From Perkinsus chesapeaki (Eukaryota > Perkinsozoa > Perkinsida > Perkinsidae): DNA of 64,000 nucleotides. The stretch spans positions 1 through 64,000 of the forward strand of contig JAAPAO010000127.1 in the NCBI GenBank assembly GCA_013115145.1. The letters run 5' to 3'. Shown here in pieces: positions 10,976 through 19,820 of the stretch. The position numbers and the translations under genes were made by a program. Within the stretch, counting starts at the first letter, position 1; the number at the start of each line of letters is the position of its first letter. The notes under the pieces were generated by a model. The model was given only the letters and a program-made list of their open reading frames with translations. It searched no databases and was not told where the DNA came from.

Positions 10976-13900
10976 TTACTCGAATAAAACATTTGTAAGC
11001 TTGTTCTGGGCAGTACTGTAACGTTGGAGCTCCTGGAAGATGTTGTCTTCTCCACCGTATACTTCCATAACCTTTACAGTAAAAATACCGAGGCCAGGAA
11101 TCGAACCCGGGTGACTTACCTTCGATCTGTCGGTAACAACCATTCGGACAGGCACTGCCTTTGCATCACACTCGTCCTCGTGGATCACTCCGACCTTACG
11201 ACAGTCGCTCACAAACGTCGGGTTCTCATCCACGAGGTGCTGCCACAGCTGATTTACCGTCAAAGAAGGCTTTAAATCTGAATAATAAATGCGGGGTGCC
11301 GGGAACGAACCTATGCCTCACCACCCAGGTCATTTCCTGCTTGCTCGCTGTAACACTCTGTTGTCGGTACAACAGTCATTAAACCGTTGGCTACCTCTCT
11401 CACATGCTCATCGAAGAAACGAACCTGAGAAAATAACCGTAAATGAATGAGAAGTGTGGTATGACAACTTGAATATGAAATTTAAATGCGTTCTTGACAT
11501 CACCATTGTGGTGATGATTAATGCGAAACCATTAATCATATAAAAATGGTTAATTGCACTCTATGTGGTGTGGAGTGTTTCCTTCCCACATACAGGATGC
11601 ATAAATATTATATCACTATGGATTCGCGAATGATGGATCTCGCCGTCGGGGAGCTGTCGGCAATTAAGGTAGGACCCGTGAGAATATCTCCTAGAGATGA
11701 CATTAAACACACTTACACATGCACATCCATTTTCATTCTCAACAAGCCTTTTCGGGACCCCGACTGCTTGCATCGTCCATTCGTGCGTTGGTGGCTGTCC
11801 CCAATGCAAAGATGAGAACTTCTCGTGTGACGCCGTCACATGGGCCGCCGAATTGGCATCATCCAGTGCCGCCTGATGAGACCAGTCCACCCAGGTTCGA
11901 TCCCCAGCGAGAGCACTTACGAAGAACCTTTGGTGGCTTCCAAGCAACGAATGACCGGCTTCCGCACCGTTATTTAGGAATTCTTCTCGGGAAGCAGCTG
12001 GCGGTGTCCCTCCCGGAGTTAGTAAAATATCTTGCCTGAAGAGTATACAACTACACCCTTCCCGCAACCATGGCCCGCTCTTTCGAACAGCTCCAGTTTC
12101 ACAGGGTTGATTATAGGCGATCGAGTTTTGATCTTTCCGTAACCACAGCTGTCGGAAATTTCGGGAAAGTGTGTCGATTTTTTCGTATTAGGACCCAAAT
12201 AAATTAAAACTAGTAATTAAATTGATATAAACTTGATATTGACTGATGAAATTGATAACTTCATTAATATTTCTAATGATTTAGTGGAATTCAACATCTC
12301 AAGCACGCGATATTGTAAGAGTAGCAGTACTGGTTCGATGAGAATAGCTATAATTATTAAAATGTCCTCGCCAGGGATCGAACCCGTGCCCCTACCCTTC
12401 ATCAACATTGAACGTCTCTCGAATCGCTCTGGTCACTTGCGCCAAATTCCATCTGAAATCCATCTCCAGAGTTTCAACCGGATGCGGTCGTCCATGTGAC
12501 ACAATCGGTGTCTCCCTAAAAACCGAAAATTTCCGGCGACATTTCTCGCTTTTTCTTACTGTATCGAAGCCGTTGACGGATGAGCGTTATTGCTATCATC
12601 GGTGCCACGGGAGAACGGCCGGTCCCAACTGTCATGCGAGCATCTGGCGAAACAATGGAAATTTCTCGCCGAGCCAGCAGCCTTACATCCCATCAATGCT
12701 TGCTTCCTCCGCAGGGTCCACCATGTGAACAGTAACAACAACTTGATTAATAAGACTAGCGAAGCAGTCTGCAGCTGTAAGTATCTTTTCAGAGCAGATA
12801 ATGCACGGTTAACCTAAAGATTCCTCACCTTAAGTTTCGGGACCTCCGCAGAGCTCAAATCGGGCACGGCTGGGACAGGTGGATTCGGTCCGTCATACCA
12901 TTGGCAAATCAAAACCGGTGCCACACCATTGCAAACGGTGACCTGACAACATACCAAATCGATCAGCTGGGCGAGCGCTTTTTACAATCCAACTCTACCA
13001 GGTTAGTGAGCTCCTGAGGATCATCGAGTTTGACAGATGCAAGACCGGTGCGTCGCTCCGCCTCCTCGTAACACAAAATTGATCCACCGTCCTTTTCCGA
13101 GGGCACGCCTTCTGGCCAGAGCGAAAGAAACTGAATGCATATCCAAGGTTGAAGCAGGTAAGATACAAAATAACTCTACTTTGGCTAGAATTTCCTGATC
13201 AATCTCCTTCATATTCTGTAAGCCAGCAGCTTCCACCATCTCGCTGATCCTCGTTCCCAAGGCTGTCCGTAATGTCGGTGGCCCTCCAGCAGCCGTAACT
13301 CCTCCCAGGGAGATGTAATCGGCACCGAGCTCGACAACAGCGTGAGTTTTAGGGCAATAATATTTCATAATGACCAAAGTGCCTAATACCAAAAACGCAA
13401 TACAAAAATCGCTTCGCTCCGCTAACCTACCCTGATTTCTCTCGATAATATCTCCGAGTGGCTCAGGTTTGGCTTTTCCCAAATGCAGACGTCTGTGCAC
13501 CGCCAACGTGTGGCTCGGTACCGCTAGTAACTAAAAATGACCGCTGCGCCACGAAATTCATCCACCCGGTTCGTACTGTAATGTCTGCAACCTCCGGAGA
13601 TCGATCCCTTCCTCGCTCGCTTGTTCGAGTTCCGATGGAAGTTTTCATTCTGAAAATTCAACCATTATGGGCCGGAAAAAATAGGAAAATTCCCGGAAAA
13701 TTCCGGTCGTTTTTCCCCTCCCTGATTTATATAATATTTTCACATTGCAAAATCGTTTTTCATATCATCAGGGGAGACAATGCCGTCCAATCTCGGACGA
13801 AAATCAAAACAATGGCCTCGAATTTAGTTTCTAAAATTATACCCCGCCAAAATCTCAAAAAAATTCCCGTTATTTTTCCACGAAAAAGTCGTAAATTCGT

Positions 13901-16900
13901 TTTTTCCGGTGGTAATCTTACGCATCATTAAGCATCGAATCAAGTGTCCTTCCAGCACGAGATCGACTTCCGCGATGTAAATGATGATGTCCGTCGCTGC
14001 CCTGTCGGGTAGGTCCGTACATATTCCAATCTGCAGCGCCTGTGCTGTCCTCCTCAGCGCTCTCAGATACAACCATATCGCTCTTCAATTGGGACCAATC
14101 CATCTCAGTCATTCTGAAAGACGCAAGTTCGATTCCCGGCAGCGGAATTTTTAGGACTGTCCGTTACTTCTGACAATTTCGCGATAACTTGTCCAACAAA
14201 GATGCCAAGGTTAAACTAGAAAATTTCTCTCCAGAAACACAGCAAACACTTCCCTCCAAATTTTCCATCGACCAAATCCGCAATTTCAAGCAAATTTCCG
14301 AGCAGTTTTTCCCTGAAAATTTCCGAAATTTTGTCATCAAATACCCAAGCTCACCCATCAAGCCGTCTCCGTCTAAGATACGCCAAACCAATCTGTGTTG
14401 GGTCCAATTCGCTCGCCTTCTCATTAGTAGCCTTCAATGCATCAACAACCGACTCGAAAATTTGCGGTAACTACCAAAACAAAATCAACCTCACCCGAAA
14501 AGATTCCCCCGCCTACCTCAGCAGTTCTGAGCATCCGTATAGTCGTTCCAGCGTTATCCGCTATTGCAGGAATACCAAAGCCCTGCAGTCAAGAGTGCAA
14601 ACGTTTTAATGTGGGTAATTAATTCCGATTCTGAGATTTATTTCCCCAAGGTTACCTCTCCTCCCCTTAAATCCGCCGATGTCACTATCCTAACATTAAC
14701 GTGCATGGCCGCTTCTTGAAGCTCTCGCTTCCGATCGTCAACTCTCTTAGACTCGAGCTCTAAGCGATTCTTAACCTGACAAAATCGATCACGTGGTTAT
14801 CAATTCAACCTATTTCGTATCTTACCGTTTCATAAGACGGATTCGTTAATATCTTATCTGCCTCAGAAGCTTTCACATACACCAATAAATACCTAAAAAT
14901 GCCCTCCCCCGGGTTCGAACCCACGACCTTCCCCTTACGCGCTATATATTCTTTGCCTCGTCACTTCCGTCGGAGATCTCAAACCTTTTGTAAGATAATC
15001 AGATGGAACCACATCGGTGCCGCCGAAATTATCCTCAACCTGAAACGAAAAATGTAAAACGAAAAACGCTTCGCTCCGCGTGAACACTCACCGCCGCATA
15101 CTCCGAAACCTTCGTAACAGAATCGTCATCAAACCGGAACCAATCAGTTCCTGAAATCGATCGATTGGGCGCGCGCTTGTAACATCACCGATAAACTCAC
15201 CTTCTCCTTTTGGTCGAATAAAAGCATAATAGTGTCCCGAATTAACATCCCCGGAATGGACCTATTATGGTTATCCCCTGGTTATCCGAGGTTGAAGCGC
15301 GAATTCCAGGCTCAAAAAGATACGCCCGCGTAGAATCTTCACAGTGCGCAGCTTCCTCCACCTCCTTACCAGAACCGTGTGAAGAATATAGTCTCCTGTC
15401 CCGGGAAGCAAATTATCCAAATTCAAACGCGTTGGGAATTCAAACCGATCATGCCTGAGCAAAATCGATCACGTGATCGATTACGAACCCCCTTACAATT
15501 TAACCATGTCCATCCTGGCGAAATCAAAATTGAATCTTTTCAGTTGAATATTTAGAACCGGTGGGAACTTCGTAAACCGAATACCTTTCCTTGCCCTTTG
15601 CTTTCCATGACCTAGTAATCGAAAGGTCACGGGCTCAATTCCCAGTCGGGGCATTTTTATTACCTTCTGCTTCATAGGCATTCTCCCCCTCCAACATCTC
15701 CACTTGCGTAAAATCAAGTAGAGAATCTTGTAGAGTCTTCAGTCCAGCCACATTCAGCGATAAATCATAGAAAGGCTCAAGTCTGATAGGAGTAGAAAAA
15801 AAATCGAGTGAACCCGAAACCACAAAAGCTCGAGTGAGAATGAAGATGTCCAAGATTTTCCTGTCATTGTCGTGCATTCCCCAGCAAATATATTTGAAAT
15901 TTCCCGAATTTTTCGGAAAAAATGTCCAATTTTCCCGAAAATTTCCGGTAATTTTCCCTAGAACATCTCAGATTTCCTTAGTTTACTACCTTCTACTAGA
16001 GTAGCTTATATCCACACATTCAATAAAGTTCTCAAGCTCTCCTTCGAAGAGTTGCTGTATCGCACCGTCGACCGAAGTACCCTTCAACTTCTCCTCCAAC
16101 TTGTCACAGAGGAGTCTCTCCAACTCTTGAGCCTAGAAACAGCAGAATCTTTAAATATAAAGAATCCCATAATCATCAGGTATAATAAAAGTCTATTATA
16201 TCATATCATGAATAGTTACAGTGTATCTGTCAAACTACCAGTAAAACATCCCAGGTTCCATTCCCACGCAGAACACATCAAAATTATCATGTTCTCCTCC
16301 ATCAACTGGCCGATCTATTTTAATGTTTATTTGGTTGCCCTAAGACGTGCTGTTCTACAACCTTCCTCACCAAGAACCCCACGAAAGACCTCCTTCACGT
16401 AGTAATACGTACCATACAGCAAGACTATTATTAATTTCATACCGCTCCTCTCTTACGTCATGTTGAGTAAATGCATCCATCGAATCCCATCCAAATGCTC
16501 TTATCAAATCCTTACAAGTCACCGGGACATCAGAAGTCTGCAAGTCCAAAAAGACCTGACCACAACAACTCTCAAGAGATGGATGATATAACGACCATCG
16601 ATAATTTTCAACTGAGACACTGCATTGGATGCCTGGATCCCTCTACCGCCTGGTGCTCTCTCTGTGCGCTCGATCTTGGACTCTATATCAACACACTGTC
16701 CCCGATAGCGTCCAGCCTTGCGAACCAGAATCCAATCCGAAACTCGCTTAATCCTCAAGTACAATCGAAACGACAATGAGGGAATTGCGCACCTACCGAA
16801 CGCATGCTTCAACCTAAGATACTACCTTTTGCAGTGCAATCGGCAAGCTCAATCGACCTCCAGATGGACTCATACATGCCAATGAATCTTCCTCTCCAAT

Positions 16901-19441
16901 TTCCCCACCTTCCTCATCCTTAGCCAGACCTGAGACACCCCTCAAAAATCTTCACAGTGCGAAAGATTCCTACGTTCTCGCTCCGCTCTAGGATCAACCG
17001 AATAAACAATCTCCCGGAATCTTCCCAAATGATACAACGACTGTAGCAGTCCATTCAGGTAGCAAGTTGCCCCATGGTTTCGAAGACCAACGAAACTGAC
17101 GACAGAAAAATCAAAAAAATTTTTTCCCTGCAAAGCTACCCTGTTCCTCCTCGCTCCCTATCAGTCCCGTTGCCCAGAACTGTCTCGGCTTGCCTAGCGT
17201 AAGCTGATGCTCTCAAAACCTAACAAAACAGCAAGTAAAATAGGATATGTTTTCCAAACTCGGTCGCCTTTTCACGATTATTTCTACAGATTTACTTTTC
17301 CTCCGGTTTAACATGTCTCATTCAATCACAAGTTCAATTATCTTTACTCTCGACAACCGTGTAGTGTTGGAGGCCTCTCCTGGCTCCCGTCTCGGGAGAT
17401 CTTTATTATTTACCCCGAAAAACAACTTCCAAAAATTCCCACCAATTTTTACCGAATAATATAACTTTCCCAATCTTACTTGGAAACACATATCTCCCCA
17501 CTTTACGAAATTTCCCAAAAAATCGATAATTTTTCCCATGTTTTCCCCCCTATTACCAAATTCCCTTCCTCATCCAACCAGCCTTCTTTAGGATCCAATA
17601 CTTTATCGATTAACACCAGATCATGCCAACCACGATCAATCTCAGCCTTGCAGAAATTATGACTGTCAGATTTAACCTGATCATAAATCATTGAAATATT
17701 ACAAAAACCTATCTCTTCAGTCACCAAGATGACCCATGCCTTGCTGCTCGCCCAGTGAAATATCTCACTTCAAAAACTAGACATTAGAGCCCCCCAGATT
17801 TCCTCCCTATTCTCACGAAGCCCAGCCTCAGGCGGCTTTGCTATGAACAACCGCTGAGTGAATTCCAAAGTTGACCAAAGTCCACCAATACCAAACCGCT
17901 TCACCCATTTCGAGTCGTGACGGAATATACTACAAATTCACATTAATTTTTATATTGCTTCATATGATTTATCGAATACCATATCCAACTGCATCACAAG
18001 CCCATCAGAGATTTCTTGCGCGCCACGAAACTCTACTTCCACTTACAACAGATTTTCTGTAATCCTTCTGGTTGATAACAATAATCTGAAACTTAACACC
18101 AGCATAGACAAACCGAGGATCCATGCCTGACATCGAAAATTCACTGCGCCACGAAATTAAAAAACCACTACTACCTTCCTCCCTCTCCTGGCATTCTACA
18201 TAGGCAGCTAAATAGGTCGGCGCACGTGTGCGATTGCCGTGGGGGAAGACCAAAAGCTGAGGAGAAGTTGGTATGAGAATTCTCGTTAAAGCCACAGAGA
18301 TTTGGATCCGAATACATCCGAAGCGGTGAGTCACATTCCCCTATTGAAGAGATGTCCGACTTTTTAATGAGATTTCAAGTTGTATTTCTCCGGTATATGG
18401 TATTCTCCATTTACCATACGCATTGCAATATACTACATTTAATACGAAATGAACTATAAAAAACATATAGGATAAAATGTGCGGCACTTTCATCTACGAG
18501 CCTTCATAATTCCAAATAAGGTTCCACCTTGGAAGGGGTCCAGTTTCCTTATAATTTTCCATTCCCGATGACTTGAACCATAACTTCATCAGAAGATCTA
18601 ATGGGACAATTATACCATATAAAAGCACCCTCAAATTTCACAAAACGTGTATTCATGAATCGCTTCGCTCCGCCTGAATATTGTTACCTTAAAAGTAAAT
18701 GGTCCAGCTGTGAGGGAGGGTGAACGAATCTGCTCCATTGGTTGATATTTCGCAATATCCGCTATCTTAAACTCCAGCTCATTAGGGGCACATGGTGGAA
18801 TTGTAGCTGATTAAACAAAAGAGCGGTATGAGCTGCACCAACACACACACCCGACCAAGCTAAAGCATATACTAAAGCACCGCTCTGTAGACGTGCCGAG
18901 CTTTCCAGCAATAAAAGGACGAATACGATATTCAAAAACCTTCGCTTAAAAACGAGTCAATGCTGCTCCTCGGTGAATTAATTGAATATAGCATTTGGGC
19001 ATATTTCCATTTGGCTCGATTTACGTGGCCCCGAGAATTATGATATATTAATTATGACAACGAAGTAGTAGTAGAACAGAATAGGCACCAATTTTATCGA
19101 CACAGCTACCAAAAATGCCATAATTATTAACTGCGAGAATTTTTAAGAAATTTCCAGAAAGAAAGTTTTTATTCAATAAACCTCGGTGGTATTATCAAAT
19201 AGTAGGACACTACTGTTTATCATTATCACTATATTATACCACTGTTATTTATATTATTACTATAGAAGACAATATTGAATATCTCCCTTATATTATTACC
19301 AGCATTATGATCCACTTCTCCTCTTTGTTGTAGATCCTTCCGACTGCTACTACCATCACTAGTTCGTGATGAGCCCGGTGATGAATCTCCCTTATGCCCT
19401 CGAGTAGATGACGGAGATTTCCCGCCACTCAAAATCGACAT
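10976..19441 (-). CDS. USP7-type ubiquitin carboxyl-terminal hydrolase (many exons)
   Basis: Cysteine deubiquitinase with USP7-like layout. From the 5' end: Ser-rich start at 19441 (MSILSGGKSP); MATH/TRAF-like domain (NELEFKIADIAKYQP near 18770, LLVFPHGNRTRAP near 18270, GWHDLVLIDKVLDP near 17620); catalytic Cys box FVGLRNHGATCYLNGLLQSL with Cys at 17064-17062; DLIRAFGWDSMDAFTQHD near 16480; AQELERLLCDKLEEKLKG near 16110; FPPVLNIQLKRFNFD near 15540; HDRFEFPTRLNL near 15440; catalytic His in VNSGHYYAFIRPKGE near 15230; Asp in DWFRFDDDSV near 15120; YLLVYVKASEADKI near 14870; then a coiled segment and probable ubiquitin-like domains. The last exon would end at 10976 (TAA). Homology fixes many splice sites between 18.8 and 14.7 kb. 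Below 14.4 kb the exon chain is unsure, and a separate gene there cannot be excluded. Confidence 0.85.
11072..11119 (-). repeat. 48-nt intron with sense tRNA T-arm-like core
   Basis: Minus strand: GTAAGT donor, then CACCCGGGTTCGATTCCTGG, an acceptor-like CCTCGGTA, TTTTT, and an AAAG acceptor. The order T-arm, acceptor-like strand, T-run is that of the 3' end of a tRNA gene with its Pol III terminator. Confidence 0.85.
11278..11321 (-). repeat. 44-nt intron with degenerate sense T-arm-like core
   Basis: Minus strand: GTGAGG donor, CATAGGTTCGTTCCCGG, CACCCCGCATTTATTATTCAG. The downstream exon reads in frame as DLKPSLTVNQLWQHLVDE, which supports the acceptor. Confidence 0.75.
11873..11920 (-). 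repeat. 48-nt intron with antisense T-arm-like core
   Basis: Minus strand: GTAAGTGCTCTCGC, then TGGGGATCGAACCTGGG, ending CTCATCAG. The T-arm reads on the opposite strand to the gene. Both flanks keep one open frame when the intron is removed. Confidence 0.7.
12348..12395 (-). repeat. 48-nt intron with sense T-arm-like core
   Basis: Minus strand: GTAGGGGCACGGGTTCGATC, then CCTGGCGAGGACATTTT and an AATTATAG acceptor. Same layout and same length as the intron at 11072-11119. Confidence 0.75.
13131..13179 (-). repeat. 49-nt intron made of the GTATCTTAC / AAGATAC element (antisense)
   Basis: Minus strand: GTAGAGTTATTTTGTATCTT, ACCTGCTTCAACCTTGG, and a CATTCAG acceptor. It corresponds to the element repeated at 5590-5895, in the opposite orientation to the gene. 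Confidence 0.7.
13383..13430 (-). repeat. 48-nt intron with GCGGAGCGAAGCG core
   Basis: Minus strand: GTAGGTTAGCGGAGCGAAGC, GATTTTTG..., GGTATTAG acceptor. It shares the 13-mer GCGGAGCGAAGCG followed by ATT and a T-run with introns at 15040, 18630, 19480 and 19949. Confidence 0.85.
13531..13576 (-). repeat. Short intron with AATTTCGTGGCGCAG motif
   Basis: Minus strand: the motif AATTTCGTGGCGCAG is followed by CGGTCATTTTTAG. The donor is either GTACGA at 13576 (46 nt) or GTGGAT at 13565 (35 nt). The motif recurs at 18147, 18020, 22389 and 10943. Confidence 0.6.
14114..14167 (-). repeat. 54-nt intron with antisense T-arm-like core and poly-A/T run
   Basis: On the plus strand the core reads CGCAAGTTCGATTCCCGG, CAGCGGAA, TTTTT, which is a complete T-arm plus acceptor-like strand plus T-run. 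The gene is on the minus strand, where the intron starts GTAACGG and ends TTTCAG. The element is therefore inserted backwards. Confidence 0.75.
14776..14825 (-). repeat. 50-nt composite intron: GTAAGATAC element plus CACGTGATCGATTTTG
   Basis: Minus strand: donor GTAAGATACGAAATAGGTTG supplied by the hairpin-element tail, then AATTGATAACCACGTGATCG and ATTTTGTCAG. It joins the exon ending ILTNPSYET to VKNRLELESKR of the USP7-type gene. The second half matches the intron at 15455-15495. Confidence 0.85.
14893..14938 (-). repeat. 46-nt intron with sense T-arm-like core
   Basis: Minus strand: GTAAGGGGAAGGTCGTGG, GTTCGAACCCGGGGGAGGG, CATTTTTAG. It lies directly before the conserved USP7 exon YLLVYVKASEA, so the acceptor is supported by homology. 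Confidence 0.85.
15040..15091 (-). repeat. 52-nt intron with GCGGAGCGAAGCG core
   Basis: Minus strand: GTGAGTGTTCACGCGGAGCG, AAGCGTTTTTCG..., TTCGTTTCAG. It separates DWFRFDDDSVTKVSEYAA from VEDNFGG, both matching the USP7 catalytic core, so both ends are supported. Confidence 0.9.
15262..15369 (-). repeat. 108-nt double-length intron carrying GCGCACTGTGAAGATT motif
   Basis: It splits the USP7 motif ...ILHTVL / VHSGDVNSGHYYAF, so both ends are homology-supported. At about twice the usual intron length it contains the GCGCACTGTGAAGATT motif (15334-15349) and, further down, a segment resembling part of the GTATCTT element (GGTTGAAGCGCG). This looks like one element inside or beside another. 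Confidence 0.8.
15455..15495 (-). repeat. 41-nt intron with CACGTGATCGATTTTG
   Basis: Minus strand: GTAAGGGGGTTCGTAATCG, ATCACGTGATCGATTTTG, CTCAG. Splicing gives DMVKLHDRFEF, aligned with the USP7 stretch before the His box. The palindrome ATCGATCACGTGATCGAT lies in the middle. Confidence 0.85.
15612..15663 (-). repeat. 52-nt intron with antisense T-arm-like core
   Basis: On the plus strand the core reads GTCACGGGCTCAATTCCCAG, TCGGGGCA, TTTTT. The gene is on the minus strand (GTAATA...TACTAG). Splicing joins YEAEG to HGKQRARKG, exactly as in the USP7 family alignment, so this backwards copy is spliced out of a conserved exon. Confidence 0.9.
18127..18174 (-). repeat. 48-nt intron with AATTTCGTGGCGCAG motif
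   Basis: Minus strand: GTAGTAGTGGTTTTTTAATT, TCGTGGCGCAGTGAATTTTC, GATGTCAG. It lies inside the MATH-domain region of the USP7-type gene; a related copy lies at 18020-18032. Confidence 0.8.
18630..18687 (-). repeat. 58-nt intron with GCGGAGCGAAGCG core
   Basis: Minus strand: GTAACAATATTCAGGCGGAG, CGAAGCGATTCATG..., AAATTTGAG. It follows the exon SPSLTAGPFTFK of the MATH domain. Confidence 0.75.
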
Positions 19442-19479
19442 ACTTCAAAAATGATCACAACAACAACTACTGTCATACA

Positions 19480-19518
19480 CTAATTTGCATAACAAAAATC
19501 GCTTCGCTCCGCTGTCAC
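19480..19518 (-). repeat. 39-nt probable 5' leader intron with GCGGAGCGAAGCG core
   Basis: Minus strand: GTGACAGCGGAGCGAAGCG, ATTTTTGTTATGC, AAATTAG, ending 39 nt upstream of the USP7-type start codon. If real, this is an intron in the 5' leader. Confidence 0.6.
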
Positions 19519-19539
19519 GCTAAATACACAAACTAGCCC

Positions 19540-19820
19540 CTGCCGAGAATCGAACCCGGCAGGCCAAGAAGATCTGATTTTTCCCAGGAAAATAGCGATA
19601 CCAAATTTCCTCTAGATTCACCATAAATACAAACTTGTTTAAAAACTATTACTGAGGGATTTGTTTGATTTAATTGATCTCTCCAAGAATCGAACCCATG
19701 CCCTCTCCCTCAACAAAATGCCAGTCACACACAGCAATGAAACGTAGTCGAGCACCCAAGTGCCACGCTAGCAAGGAACTGTTAAATTAAACCGCCTCTC
19801 CCGGGGATCGAACCTCCGCG
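19540..19820 (-). repeat. Cluster of three T-arm-like sequences between two genes
   Basis: Three T-arm-like cores read on the minus strand: GCCGGGTTCGATTCTCGGC near 19545-19563, CATGGGTTCGATTCTTGG near 19682-19700, and GGAGGTTCGATCCCCGGG near 19797-19816. None has a matching 5' half of a tRNA. The last one overlaps the final codons of the ATP-grasp gene, which stops at 19787. Confidence 0.75.

Noticed and set aside
10624-10998. Plus-strand ORF of 124 codons at the 3' end of the USP7-type gene
   Set aside because: It lies in the diverged tandem duplication, has no family features, and its equivalent in the other unit is not open.
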